DNA of 64,000 bases from Actinomycetota bacterium (GTDB lineage Bacteria > Actinomycetota > Acidimicrobiia > Acidimicrobiales > MedAcidi-G1). Shown here piece by piece: positions 8,886-20,489 of the stretch. The translations under genes and the position numbers were made by a program. The first letter of the stretch is position 1; the number at the start of each line of letters is the position of its first letter. The notes under the pieces were generated by a model. The model ran no database searches. It had not been told where the DNA came from and saw only the letters and a program-made list of their open reading frames with translations. The DNA lies in contig JACNKQ010000075.1 of the NCBI GenBank assembly GCA_014381945.1, forward strand, positions 46,618-110,617, read 5' to 3'.

Positions 8886-9263
8886 GTGCGCGTGACCACA
8901 GGACTACAGGGGCAGAGCCAGATGACGGTCGGCGACGCCGACACCTCAATCGCCTTCCGATCCGGCGATGTGCCGGTGCTCGCCACCCCGCGGCTGGTCG
9001 CGTTGCTGGAGGAGGCCTCCGTGGATGCCCTCGCCGGCCACCTCGACGACGGCCAGACCACCGTCGGCATGCGGGTCCAGATAGACCACCTGGCGCCGAC
9101 CGGGGTCGGCATCGAGGTCCGGGCGACGGCCACGCTCGAATCCGTCGAAGGCCGACGGCTCACCTTCAGCGCCGAGGCGACCGACGGCACCTCACCGGTG
9201 GCCCTGGCAACGATCACCCGCGTCGTCGTCGACACTGCACGCTTCCTGGAACGGGTGTCTTGA
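8886..9263 (+). CDS. Hotdog-fold thioesterase-like protein (fluoroacetyl-CoA thioesterase family)
   Basis: A 125-residue single hotdog domain. The block GSGDVPVLATPRLVALLEEA (written here in part) and the following DGQTTVGMRVQIDHLAPT are characteristic of FlK-type and related acyl-CoA thioesterases. Start GTG 8886 is preferred because the extra residues TTGLQGQSQ align with the usual family N-terminus and a -10 hexamer sits six bases upstream; ATG 8922 would remove them. The acyl substrate is unknown, and fluoroacetyl-CoA should not be assumed. The next gene starts inside this gene's stop codon (TTGA), so they are coupled. Confidence 0.75.
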   Translation: MRVTTGLQGQSQMTVGDADTSIAFRSGDVPVLATPRLVALLEEASVDALAGHLDDGQTTVGMRVQIDHLAPTGVGIEVRATATLESVEGRRLTFSAEATDGTSPVALATITRVVVDTARFLERVS

Positions 9264-10108
9264 GCACCTGCACCACCGACGCGCCGTCCCACCCGGAGCA
9301 GGCCGACAGCCGCCTCGACGGCCGCCTCCGACGGCTCTCGGAAGAGGGGGTCGGCACGGGCCTCCACTGGTGGGCCGAGGCTCTGCTCGTCCTCTCCTTC
9401 TACGTCGTCTACTCGTGGAGCCGCAACCAGTTCGGCTCGGCAACAGCCCATCCCACCAGGGCCCTCGACAACGCCCTGCTGGTCATCGACTTCGAAAAGG
9501 CCCTCGGCCTGTTCCAGGAACTCCGGATCCAGGAGTTGTTCCTCGACTGGACGCCCTTCATCCAGTTCTGGAACCTGTTCTACGGCACCCTCCACTTCGG
9601 GGTCACGATCTTCACGCTGGTGTGGCTGTACAACCGCTTCCCGGCCCTCTACCCGCGGTGGCGTTCGTCATTTCTGTGTACGACGGGCCTGGCGCTGGTC
9701 GGCTTCAGCCTGTTCCCGCTGATGCCCCCCCGCCTGCTGGCCGACTGCGGTGAGTTCGGTGGATGCCTCACCACCTATCCCTTCGTGGACACCGTCTCCG
9801 AGGCCGGTGGCCTGTGGTCGTTCGACTCCGGGACCATGCAGAAGGTCTCCAACCAGTTCGCCGCCATGCCGAGCCTCCACTTCGCGTGGGCTTCGTGGTG
9901 CACGCTGGCCCTCTGGCCGGTGCTGCGCCGGCCGTCCACCCGGGCGCTGATCGTCGCATACCCGGTAGCGACCCTGTTCGCCGTGATCGTCACCGGCAAC
10001 CACTACTGGGCAGACGCCCTCGGCGGGATCGTGGCACTCGGTGCAGGCGTGCTGCTCGGACGTACCCTGGCAGACTCCTGGCACCGCTGGAGTTCCCGCA
10101 GCGCCTGA
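9260..10108 (+). CDS. PAP2-superfamily membrane phosphatase/phosphotransferase (IPC synthase-like)
   Basis: A 282-residue polytopic membrane protein with PAP2 catalytic motifs in the second half: PSLHFAW and, about 70 residues later, HYWADALGG, supplying the two catalytic His and the Asp. About six hydrophobic helices are seen. The long insert between the first helices, including LPPRL and two Cys, resembles inositol-phosphorylceramide synthase-like or Aur1-type PAP2 proteins more than simple lipid phosphatases. The inferred start is TTG 9260, overlapping the upstream stop as TTGA, with GGAACGGG before it. A later GTG near 9349 would still keep all helices. The lipid substrate is unknown. Confidence 0.75.
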   Translation: MSTCTTDAPSHPEQADSRLDGRLRRLSEEGVGTGLHWWAEALLVLSFYVVYSWSRNQFGSATAHPTRALDNALLVIDFEKALGLFQELRIQELFLDWTPFIQFWNLFYGTLHFGVTIFTLVWLYNRFPALYPRWRSSFLCTTGLALVGFSLFPLMPPRLLADCGEFGGCLTTYPFVDTVSEAGGLWSFDSGTMQKVSNQFAAMPSLHFAWASWCTLALWPVLRRPSTRALIVAYPVATLFAVIVTGNHYWADALGGIVALGAGVLLGRTLADSWHRWSSRSA

Positions 10109-10204
10109 GGCGCAGGCTTATCTCCTCCCGCTCGTTCCCGAGGAACGAACACCGGGCGGGACGGCTACCGTTGAGCGCTCCCCCGGCTACGGAGAACCCT
10201 TCCC

Positions 10205-12025
10205 TTGCACCTCGATTCGATCCGGACACCTGCAGACCTGTGCGACCTCGGCCCCGCCGAACTGGTTGACCTGTCCGCCGAGATCCGTGCCCGCCTCGTC
10301 GATGCGGTCGACCGCTCGGGCGGCCACCTGGGCTCAAACCTCGGTGCCGTCGAGTTGACGATCGCCCTCCACCGCACGTTCGACAGCCCCCACGACATCA
10401 TCCTCTGGGACACCGGCCACCAGGCCTACGTCCACAAGATGCTGACCGGCCGCCTCGTCGACTTCGACACGCTGCGCCAGCCCGGAGGCCTGTCGGGGTA
10501 TCCCTCCCGTTCCGAGTCGCCGCACGACTGGATAGAGAACTCGCACGCCTCGACGGTGCTCTCCTATGCGCACGGGCTGGCCACGGCACAGGCCGCCAGC
10601 GGCAGCGGTCGCCGCGTCGTCGCCGTCATCGGTGACGGTGCCATGACCGGCGGAATGGCATTCGAGGGCCTCAACAACCTCGGACACAGCGGCCTCGGCG
10701 TCACGATCGTCCTCAACGACAACGGGCGCTCCTACGCACCGACCGTCGGGCGCCTCTCGGAGAGCCTCATCCGCATTCGGGCCAACCCCACCTACATGCG
10801 CCGTCAGCGGCGCCTCGAGGAACTGGCCGAGAACCTGCCCTGGGTCGGCGAGCTCGTCGAACGGGGCATCAGCGCCACCAAGGCCGCCATCCGCGAGATG
10901 CTCGAACCGACGGCGTTCTTCGAAACCCTCGGCGTCCACTACCTGGGTCCGTTCGACGGCCACGACATCGCCGAGATCGAGGAGGCCCTCGACAACGCCA
11001 GGGCATTCGACGGCCCGGTCGTCGTCCACGTCCTCACCCAGAAGGGACGCGGCTACGAACCGGCCGAACTCGACCCGATCAAACACATGCACGACACCTC
11101 CGGCATCAAGCCCGGCAGCTACACCGAGGCCTTCACCGAGGCACTGGTGAAAGCCGCCGAGTCGCGCCCCGAGTTGGTGGCTATAACCGCAGCCATGCCC
11201 GACTCGACAGGGCTGCTCCCCTTCCGCGAGCGCTTCCCGGACCGCTGCTTCGACGTCGGCATCGCCGAACAACATGCCGTCACCTCGGCAGCGGGCATGG
11301 CCATGGGGGGACTGCGGCCGGTACTGGCCATCTACTCGACCTTCCTCACCCGGGCGATCGACCAGGTCAACCTCGATGTCGCCCTCCACGGACAACCGGT
11401 GGTCTTCTGCCTCGACCGGGCAGGCATCACCGGCGACGACGGGCCCTCACACCACGGACTGCTCGACCTGGTGCTGCTCTCGAAGGTCCCCGGGATGACC
11501 ATCTTCGCCCCGTCGTCGTACCAGGAGGTCCAGCAGATGCTGGAGGACGCCCTCGAACTCTGCGACGGGCCCGCCTCCATCCGCTGGCCCAAGACCGCCG
11601 CCCCCCACGTGGGCTGGGACGAAACGGGCTCCGGCCTCATGGGCCGACAGGTCCGCAGGGGCACCGACGTCTGCCTGCTCGGGGCCGGCAAGATGCTCGC
11701 CGCCGCTTCCGGAGCCGCCGAGATGCTCGCCGCCGACGGGATCTCGGCAACGGTCTGGGACCCACGGCTTATCAGGCCCCTCGACCCTGCGATGCTCGCC
11801 GACGCCTCCGGGCATCCCCTTGTCGTCACCGTCGAGGACGGTTACGCCGAGGGCGGGTTCGGAACGGCGGTTCGCACCTCGCTCGCAGATGCCTCCCCCG
11901 GGGCACGGGTCGAGGTGATGGGGGTTCCGATCGCCCACCATGCCCACGGGAAGCCGGATGACCTGCTGGCATCGTTCGGGCTCGACGCCGAAGGCGTGGC
12001 CGAACGGGTGCGCCGGTCGCTCTAG
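10205..12025 (+). CDS. dxs: 1-deoxy-D-xylulose-5-phosphate synthase
   Basis: DXS condenses pyruvate and glyceraldehyde-3-phosphate using thiamine diphosphate, the entry step of the MEP isoprenoid pathway. The 606-residue protein shows the N-terminal DSGGHLGSNLGAVELT-like block with catalytic His near 41, WDTGHQAYVHK, the ThDP motif GDGAMTGG (143-150) with NDN downstream, and the transketolase domain DRAGITGDDGPSHHG. The start is TTG 10205, which gives the canonical beginning LHLDSIRTPADL; GGAG lies about 11 bases upstream. The gene stands alone and converges on the nfuA-like gene. Confidence 0.95.
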   Translation: MHLDSIRTPADLCDLGPAELVDLSAEIRARLVDAVDRSGGHLGSNLGAVELTIALHRTFDSPHDIILWDTGHQAYVHKMLTGRLVDFDTLRQPGGLSGYPSRSESPHDWIENSHASTVLSYAHGLATAQAASGSGRRVVAVIGDGAMTGGMAFEGLNNLGHSGLGVTIVLNDNGRSYAPTVGRLSESLIRIRANPTYMRRQRRLEELAENLPWVGELVERGISATKAAIREMLEPTAFFETLGVHYLGPFDGHDIAEIEEALDNARAFDGPVVVHVLTQKGRGYEPAELDPIKHMHDTSGIKPGSYTEAFTEALVKAAESRPELVAITAAMPDSTGLLPFRERFPDRCFDVGIAEQHAVTSAAGMAMGGLRPVLAIYSTFLTRAIDQVNLDVALHGQPVVFCLDRAGITGDDGPSHHGLLDLVLLSKVPGMTIFAPSSYQEVQQMLEDALELCDGPASIRWPKTAAPHVGWDETGSGLMGRQVRRGTDVCLLGAGKMLAAASGAAEMLAADGISATVWDPRLIRPLDPAMLADASGHPLVVTVEDGYAEGGFGTAVRTSLADASPGARVEVMGVPIAHHAHGKPDDLLASFGLDAEGVAERVRRSL

Positions 12026-12077
12026 TCGACCCTCGGTCTCAACTGCAGGACGATCGGGCGCCTCGGCGCACTACCAC

Positions 12078-12716
12078 CTAACTGTAGAAGGGGTTCTCGC
12101 CGGCCGAGTGGTCGGTGGCGTCGACCACCTCGAGGATCTCGGGGATCGCCTCGAGGATGGCGGACCGGATGCCCTCGGTCAGCGTTGCGGCGCTCATGGA
12201 GCAACCCTGGCAGCCGCCGCCCATGGTGACATAGGCGGTGGTTCCCTCGACGCCGACGAGCGTGGCGTAGCCCCCGTGGGATGCCAGGGCGGGGTTGATG
12301 CGCTCTGCGATCAACTGTCCGACCCGATCGGGAATCTCACCTGTGAGCTCGAGGGTGCCGATGTCGCCGAGTGGATTGGGCCGGTTGGGGTTGCGGATCA
12401 CCAGGCCGCCCTGGGTGGGGTTGCTGGGGAGGTCCAGTGTGGCGCCGGCCAACTTGTCGCGGTCCTCGGCAGGGATCAGGAGCGAGAGGTCGTCGACCTC
12501 CCAGCGGATGTCATCGTCCGGGGCTTCGGCTATCTCGAGGAAAGCCAGGTCGTAGACGTAGTCGACACCCCGGGAGCCGGTGATCGAGATGCGAAGTGCC
12601 AGCCCGGCAGGGTCGTCCTCTTCGTTGCGGACCTCGACGACCTTGGCGAACGCGGCCTCGGTGACTGTCACCACCTGGTCGACCTGCTCTTCGGAGTACG
12701 TGTCGGTGTCGCTCAT
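12078..12716 (-). CDS. NfuA-like Fe-S carrier/scaffold protein
   Basis: A 212-residue, two-domain protein. Residues about 15-115 resemble a degenerate A-type (IscA-like) carrier domain without the usual three cysteines. Residues about 130-200 are a NifU C-terminal domain with the cluster-binding CQGC in GGGCQGCSMSAATL, preceded by RINPALASHGGYATLVG. This is the NfuA layout, in which a [4Fe-4S] cluster is held at a dimer interface and passed to apoproteins. The ATG 12716 has TAGGCT six bases upstream, so the mRNA is predicted to be leaderless. It is divergent from the enoyl-CoA hydratase gene. Confidence 0.88.
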   Translation of the reverse strand: MSDTDTYSEEQVDQVVTVTEAAFAKVVEVRNEEDDPAGLALRISITGSRGVDYVYDLAFLEIAEAPDDDIRWEVDDLSLLIPAEDRDKLAGATLDLPSNPTQGGLVIRNPNRPNPLGDIGTLELTGEIPDRVGQLIAERINPALASHGGYATLVGVEGTTAYVTMGGGCQGCSMSAATLTEGIRSAILEAIPEILEVVDATDHSAGENPFYS

Positions 12717-12728
12717 GGCAGCAGCCTA
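12717..12728 (-). promoter_or_regulatory. Leaderless -10 element of the nfuA-like gene
   Basis: On the minus strand TAGGCT (12723-12728) lies six bases before ATG 12716. It faces the equally spaced promoter of the divergent crotonase gene about 46 bases away. Confidence 0.65.
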
Positions 12729-12773
12729 CCGGCAGCCGCCGGGCTCACTTCGGAGCGGTCCGCAGGTAGCCGG

Positions 12774-12785
12774 TAGGTTGCCGGG
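12774..12785 (+). promoter_or_regulatory. Leaderless -10 element of the crotonase gene
   Basis: TAGGTT at 12774-12779 is followed by six bases and ATG 12786. Confidence 0.65.
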
Positions 12786-13511
12786 ATGACCGACATGCCA
12801 TCCGAGGCGACCCAGTCCGAGATCGTGACCATCCGCCGGGTGGGTGGCGTGGCGGTCCTCGAGTTCGACGACGGAAAGGCCAACGCACTCGGCAACGACA
12901 CCATCGATGCCCTGCTGGCGGCCCTCGACGAGGTCGACGGCAACGCCGACGCGGTCGTGCTGGCCGGCCGCCCCGGACGCTTCTCGGCCGGCTTCGACCT
13001 GAAGGTCATGAGGTCGGGTCCCGAGGCGGCCCAGGCGATGCTCGCCCGGGGGGTCGACCTGTTCCTGCGCCTCTACCTGTACCCCCGCCCGGTCGTGGCC
13101 GCCTGCACCGGGCACGCCATCGCCGCCGGAGCGATCATCCTGATGTCATGCGACCTGCGGATCGGCACCCGGGGCGAGTTCAAGATCGGGCTGCCCGAGG
13201 TGACCATCGGCATGCCGCTGCCCTTCTTCGCCACCGAGTTGGCCCGCGACCGCATATCGAAGCGCCACTTTGCCCGCGTCACGGCGCTGGGCACCATGTA
13301 CGGCCCCGACGGTGCCGTCGACGCCGGCTTCCTCGACGAGGCCGTGGACGGCGACCCCGTCGCCATAGCGGTCGACCGGGCACAGCAACTGACCGGCATA
13401 AGCCGCGGCGGCCTCCTGCGCACCCGGACGACCGCCCGTGGCGCCATCGCCAAGGCGATCCGGACCGGTCTCGCCGAAGACCTCTCCCACTTCGCCGTCG
13501 CAGACGGCTGA
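12786..13511 (+). CDS. Enoyl-CoA hydratase/isomerase family (crotonase) protein
   Basis: A 241-residue crotonase-fold protein. The oxyanion-hole segments are visible: GRFSAGFDLKVM (about 64-75) and the helix-start CTGHAIAAGAIILMSCDLRIG (residues within about 107-127). Downstream GLPEVTIGMPLPFF holds a conserved Glu in the region of the catalytic acids. Substrate and exact reaction (hydration, isomerisation or hydrolysis) cannot be assigned. It is transcribed from its own predicted leaderless promoter, with hemH starting 19 bases after its stop. Confidence 0.85.
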   Translation: MTDMPSEATQSEIVTIRRVGGVAVLEFDDGKANALGNDTIDALLAALDEVDGNADAVVLAGRPGRFSAGFDLKVMRSGPEAAQAMLARGVDLFLRLYLYPRPVVAACTGHAIAAGAIILMSCDLRIGTRGEFKIGLPEVTIGMPLPFFATELARDRISKRHFARVTALGTMYGPDGAVDAGFLDEAVDGDPVAIAVDRAQQLTGISRGGLLRTRTTARGAIAKAIRTGLAEDLSHFAVADG

Positions 13512-13530
13512 CGTCGACGCCCACCCGACG

Positions 13531-14559
13531 ATGGGCCCCGAGAATCCCTACGACGCCCTGTTGCTGGTCGCCTTCGGCGGCCCTGAGGGCCGCGACCAGG
13601 TCGGCCCCTTCCTCGACCGCGTCACCGCCGGACGGGGGGTGCCGCCTGAACGCCTCTCCGAGGTGGCAGCCCGCTACGACACGTTCGGCGGCGTGTCGCC
13701 CATCAACGGACGCATGCGCTCGCTGGCCGCTTCCGTCGCCGACGAACTGGCGGCGAGACGCCACGACCTGAAGGTCTTCTGGGGCAACAGGAACGCCCCT
13801 CCGCTGCTGGCCGATGTTGTGGCGACGATGCGTGACGTCGGCGTCGAGCGTGTCCTCGCCTGGGTGGCCTCTCCCTACAGTTCGTACTCGACCTGTCGCC
13901 AGTACGGCGAGGACCTCGATGCCGCCTGTCGTGCCGTGGGCGCCGGTGCACCCCGCATCGACCGGATCCGCCCCCACCACGACCACCCGGGCCTGATCGA
14001 ACCCGCTGCCGCCCGTCTGTCAGAGGCCCTTGTCGGGCTCCCGGATGACCGTCGGGAAGGCGCCCACCTGCTGTTTTCCGCCCACAGCATCCCGACCTCC
14101 CAGGCGGAGACGTGTGGCTACGTTGCACAACTCCATGACGCCGCACGCCTGATCGCGGCACGCGTCGACCCCGACGGGCGGCATCCGTGGGAGGTCGTGT
14201 GGCAGTCCCGCAGCGGTTCCCCCCACCACCCCTGGCTGGAGCCCGACGTCGGCGACCGGATCGCATCGCTTGCCGTCGAGGGCGTACGGGCAGTCGCCGT
14301 GTCCCCCCTCGGCATGCCGATCGAGAACTTCGAGATCGCCTGGGACCTCGACATCGAGGCGGCACGACGCTCCGAGGATGCCGGGGTCTCCTTCGTCCGT
14401 GCACGTGCCGTCGACGACGACGGGCGGTTCGCCTCCATGGTCGTAGACCTGTTCGAGGAACGCCTCGCCCCGAGCGCCGCCCGCAGGTCGTCGGGAAGCC
14501 TCGGGCTCCGACCAGACACCTGCCCCGCCGACTGCTGTCCGGCTCCCGCCCGCCCCTGA
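13531..14559 (+). CDS. hemH: Ferrochelatase (coproporphyrin type)
   Basis: Ferrochelatase inserts iron into the porphyrin near the end of heme synthesis; in actinobacteria the substrate is normally coproporphyrin III (CpfC). The 342-residue protein shows LLVAFGGPEG at its start, ASPYSSYSTCRQY, the catalytic LLFSAHSIPTSQAETCGY, and the family block WQSRSGSP-x-HPWLEPDVGD. The C-terminus ends with DTCPADCCPAP. Together with the internal STCRQY cysteine this fits the four-Cys [2Fe-2S] pattern of actinobacterial ferrochelatases. ATG 13531 is 19 bases after the crotonase stop; an upstream in-frame extension overlaps that gene and was discarded. Confidence 0.95.
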   Translation: MGPENPYDALLLVAFGGPEGRDQVGPFLDRVTAGRGVPPERLSEVAARYDTFGGVSPINGRMRSLAASVADELAARRHDLKVFWGNRNAPPLLADVVATMRDVGVERVLAWVASPYSSYSTCRQYGEDLDAACRAVGAGAPRIDRIRPHHDHPGLIEPAAARLSEALVGLPDDRREGAHLLFSAHSIPTSQAETCGYVAQLHDAARLIAARVDPDGRHPWEVVWQSRSGSPHHPWLEPDVGDRIASLAVEGVRAVAVSPLGMPIENFEIAWDLDIEAARRSEDAGVSFVRARAVDDDGRFASMVVDLFEERLAPSAARRSSGSLGLRPDTCPADCCPAPARP

Positions 14560-14727
14560 GGGCATCGCCCGATCCCCACGGGCATACCCCGGTGCCCCGA
14601 TGCCCCCGACTACCGTCGACCTGACGGCAGGCGGGGCCTGTCACAGGGCCTCGGCATGCTGTCGTGACCAGTCGGACGACCACGCACCCACTCCCCGAGC
14701 ACCACCGAATCCGAGGATCCCAGCACG

Positions 14728-17141
14728 ATGGCCCAGCAGCAGAAACTGCTAGACGACGAAGCCCCGTTCGCCCGGGAGGTGGTCGATGTCCCGGTCGCCG
14801 AGGAGATGCGCGAATCGTTCCTCGCCTACTCGCTCTCGGTCATAACGTCACGGGCGATCCCCGACGTCCGCGACGGCCTCAAGCCCGTACAACGCCGCAT
14901 CCTCTACTCGATGCTGCGCATGGGAATCCGCCCCGAAACGCCGCACCGCAAGAGTGCCCGCGTCGTGGGCGACACGATGGGCCGCTACCACCCCCATGGC
15001 GACTCGGCCATCTACGACGCCCTGGTCCGTATGGGCCAGGACTTCTCCCGGGGGATCACGTACGTCGACCCACAGGGCAACTTCGGCTCCCTCGACGACC
15101 CGCCCGCCGCCCCGCGCTACACCGAGTGCCGGTTGAGCGAAGCCGCCATGGCCATGGTCCGGGAACTCGACGAGGACACCGTCGACTTCCGACCCACCTA
15201 CGACGGCGAATCGGAGGAACCCGTCGTCCTGCCCGCCCTGCTTCCCGGCCTGCTGCTCAACGGCACCACGGGCATCGCCGTCGGCATGGCGACCAACATG
15301 CCCACCCACAACCTCGAGGAGCTCTACGCCGCCATCTCGCTCGTGATGACCAAGCGCCGACCCAGGCCCACGACCGACGAGCTCCTGGCACTCTGCCCGG
15401 GACCCGACTTCCCGAGCGGCGGCATCGTCGTCGACGACGGCATCCGCGAGGCCTACGAGACCGGCCGTGGCAGCATCCGCATCCGGGCCAGGGCCGAGGT
15501 CGAATCCGTCGATCGCGGCAGGCAGGCGATCGTCGTGACCGAACTCCCCTACCTCGTCGGCCCCGAGCGCATCATCGCCAAGCTCAAAGAGCTCAACGAG
15601 GCGGGCCGCCTCGAAGGCGTCGACGACTTCAAGAACCTCACCGACCGGGTGGGCGGACTCCGTATCCAGATACTCGTGCGCAAGGGCCACAACCCCCAGT
15701 CGGTCCTCGGCGAGCTCTACCGTCTGACCCCCCTCGAGGAGACGTTCGGCATCAACAACGTGGTGCTCGTCGACGGTGTACCGCACACCCTCGGCTTCGG
15801 CGATCTCTGCAGGCACTACGTCGACCACCGCCTCGAGGTCCTCGTCCGACGCACCCGGCACCGGCGGGGGCGGGCCGAGGACAGGCTCCACATCGTCGAG
15901 GGCCTCCTGATCGCCCTCGACGCCATCGACGAGGTCGTCGCGATCATCCGCAGCTCCAAGGACACGGCCGCCGCCCGCAAGGCCCTCATGAAGCGCTTCA
16001 AGCTGAGCCAGGTACAGACAGACCACATCCTCGACATGCCGCTGAAGCGACTCACGGCCCTCGAACAGATTCGCTTCGAGGAAGAACGGGACGAACTCTC
16101 CGCCACCATCGCCGAACTGCAGAAGCTGCTCAAGTCCAAGGATCGACAGCGCACCACTGTGCTCCGGGAGTTCGGCGAGGAGGTCGAGCGCTTCGGGCGG
16201 CCCCGGCGCACCGAGCTCGTCCACCCCGACGACCTACCGGTCTTCGAGGCCGCCGAGGTTGCCGACGACGTCGTCGACGAGGCCTGCGTGGTCACCCTTT
16301 CGACGTCCGGCCAGATCGGCCGACTCCACACCGACGGCGCCAGGCGGGCCACCCCCGGCCGACACGACGTGCTGGTGGCCTCGATCGTCACCCGTACCAC
16401 CGAACGAATCACGGCGGTCACCTCCGATGGTCGCGCCCTTCAGGTGCCGGCCGTCGAACTCGGCGATGCCACCGGTCGCACGCGGGGCGGTGGAGCCGCC
16501 CAGGTGTTCGGCACAAACCGGGGCGAGGCCATCCACACGGTCGTGGCCGACGGCGACGAGCACCTGGTCCTGGTCACGGCCGAAGGGGTCGCCAAGCGCC
16601 TCACCCTCGAGGAGGTCCGCGGGACCAGGTCCGGCAGGACCCTGTTGTCCCTCAAGCCGGGCGACCGGGTGGCGGCCGCCTTCTGCGCTCCCGCCGGGGT
16701 CGACGTGGTGATCGTCGCCAGCGATGGACAGGTACTGCGAACGCCGGTCGAGGGCATCAGCATCCAGGGGCGCGGCGCAGGCGGCGTGGCCGGCATGAAG
16801 CTGCGGCCCGGCTCAACGGTCATCGGCGCCGGACCGGTGCTCGGCGACGACCTGCTCTTCACGGTCGGCGACGACTGCAGCGCCAAGGCGACGCCGATCT
16901 CCGACTTCGACAGCAAGGGCCGCGGCGGTGTCGGCGTCCGCGTCGGGAAGCCTGCCGACGGATCGGCGCTCCTCCTGGCCCGTGTCGGACAGCCGCTCGG
17001 GCTCCTCGCACTCATGGCCGCCGACGACAACCCGAACAAGGCCGACCCGTCCCCGGTGCCGTTCCTGCTCGAGCCCAGCCGCCGCGACCTCTCGGGCACC
17101 TCCACCGAGCGCCAGGTCCTCGACCTCGGCCCGGCGAGGTG

Positions 17142-17145
<4 letters not shown>
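14728..17145 (+). CDS. parC: Type IIA topoisomerase subunit A (ParC/GyrA-like)
   Basis: The 805-residue DNA-cleaving subunit of a type IIA topoisomerase. The catalytic tyrosine is Tyr131 in PRYTE. The quinolone-determining helix reads [13 protein letters not shown], with Ser93 and Asp97 at the classic positions. A long C-terminal beta-pinwheel domain follows (about 500-800), but the canonical gyrase box QRRGGKG is not evident; the nearest stretch is [13 protein letters not shown]. The A subunit precedes B, unlike the usual gyrB-gyrA order, and the pair lies far from any dnaA. I therefore call it a second, topo IV-like enzyme. The following parE start overlaps or abuts its stop. Confidence 0.85.
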
Positions 17146-19286
<2,141 letters not shown>

Positions 19287-19318
19287 ACCGTCACAGCCTT
19301 CCGTTACCAGTACCCCCG

Positions 19319-20161
19319 ATGGCACAACTCCCCCGCTTCTTCTCGCCGACCGCTGCCGGCACCTACCGGCAGTGCCCGCTCCGCTGGAAGTACCGGTACA
19401 TCGACAAGCTGCCCGACCCACCCGGAGAACCGGCCCTCGTGGGCACCTTCGCCCACCGCGTCCTCGAGCACCTCTGCGACGAGCCCGCCGACGACAGGAC
19501 CCATGACCGCGCAAAGGAACTTGCCGGAGAGGCCTGGCGTTGGATCTCCACCCGGGATGACTTCGCTGCCCTCGGGCTCGATGCCGCAGCCGAGCGCAGG
19601 TTCCGCTGGAAGGCATGGACCGCCATCGATGCCCTCTGGCAGCTCGAGGACCCCGCCCGAGTGGCGGTGCGCTCAACCGAACAGCACATCTCCACGACGC
19701 TCGACAAGGTGCCGTTCCGCGGGGTGATCGACAGGCTCGACGATGCCGACGACGGGCTGGTCGTCACCGACTACAAGTCCGGGAAGCCGCCGCGCCGTGA
19801 CCGCCGCAACGAAGCACTGGCCCAGGTACTCCTGTACGCCGCCGCCGTCGAGGCCGACACGGGCGAACGACCCGTCCGGGCCCGGCTCCTGTTCCTGGGC
19901 GGCAACCGCGAGATCGTGGAGACCCGCGTCGACGACGCCCTGCTTGCCACCACCACGGGGAACCTGACCACAACCTGGGCGGCGCTGGAAGGCGACTGCG
20001 CCACCGACACATTCGCGCCGAGCCCCGGGCCCCTCTGCGGCTGGTGCGCCTATGTCGGAACGTGCGAGGAGGGTCGCAGCGAGGTGATGCAGCGGGCGGC
20101 TGCCGGACGGCTCAGGGACGATGCCCCAGCCCGTCAGGTTCTCGACATCTCCGGCGCCTGA
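19319..20161 (+). CDS. PD-(D/E)XK nuclease of the RecB/Cas4 type with Fe-S cysteines
   Basis: A 280-residue stand-alone nuclease. Motifs in order: CPLRWKYRY near residue 20 (first Cys), GTFAHRVLEHL (His), GVIDRLDD, VVTDYKSGK (the D-x-K catalytic pair), QVLLYAAAV (the QxxxY motif), and a C-terminal C-x2-C-x5-C (LCGWCAYVGTC). One N-terminal plus three C-terminal cysteines is the [4Fe-4S] staple of AddB/Cas4-type nucleases. No helicase or Cas genes are nearby, so a role in general repair is more likely than CRISPR adaptation. ATG 19319 is 32 bases after parE, in the same direction. Confidence 0.85.
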   Translation: MAQLPRFFSPTAAGTYRQCPLRWKYRYIDKLPDPPGEPALVGTFAHRVLEHLCDEPADDRTHDRAKELAGEAWRWISTRDDFAALGLDAAAERRFRWKAWTAIDALWQLEDPARVAVRSTEQHISTTLDKVPFRGVIDRLDDADDGLVVTDYKSGKPPRRDRRNEALAQVLLYAAAVEADTGERPVRARLLFLGGNREIVETRVDDALLATTTGNLTTTWAALEGDCATDTFAPSPGPLCGWCAYVGTCEEGRSEVMQRAAAGRLRDDAPARQVLDISGA

Positions 20162-20177
20162 CGCTCCGGTAACAGGG

Positions 20178-20489
20178 TCAGCGCGACCGCCTGCGCTTCC
20201 GTCGGGCCAGCAGCACCAGCAGCACGGCGGCAACCGCAGCCAGGACCCCGAAACGGTGCAGCCGGTCTGCGTGCTCGTCGGTCAGCTCGATGGGGGGCGC
20301 CTCAAACGGCCGCACCTCTCCGTCGGGCATGCCGGCGACCGTCCCATCCCCTACCGCACTCTCGACTGGCGGGTCGGATGCCTCAAGCGCCCCGTCAAGC
20401 ACCTCGTCGTCCCCGAGAAGGCTGTCGACAGGACTCACTGCAGCGGGTCGGCTACGGGCACGACGGGCCTGGGGGTCATAGGCGTTCAT
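20178..20489 (-). CDS. Small tail-anchored membrane protein translated with ParA
   Basis: A 103-residue protein I do not recognise. Residues 1-75 are polar, starting basic (RRARSRP) and becoming acidic. Residues 80-96 form one hydrophobic helix, and the chain ends in KRRRSR, a tail-anchored (N-in) topology. Its ATG overlaps the parA stop as ATGA, so it is translationally coupled to the ParA ATPase. That suggests, without proving, that it anchors or regulates ParA at the membrane. A longer reading frame through this region crosses parA antisense and downstream genes and is not real. Confidence 0.75.
   Translation of the reverse strand: MNAYDPQARRARSRPAAVSPVDSLLGDDEVLDGALEASDPPVESAVGDGTVAGMPDGEVRPFEAPPIELTDEHADRLHRFGVLAAVAAVLLVLLARRKRRRSR

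Noticed and set aside
19319..20161. Cas4 nuclease
   Set aside because: Motifs fit the wider RecB-like Fe-S nuclease group, and no Cas1/Cas2 or array is present.
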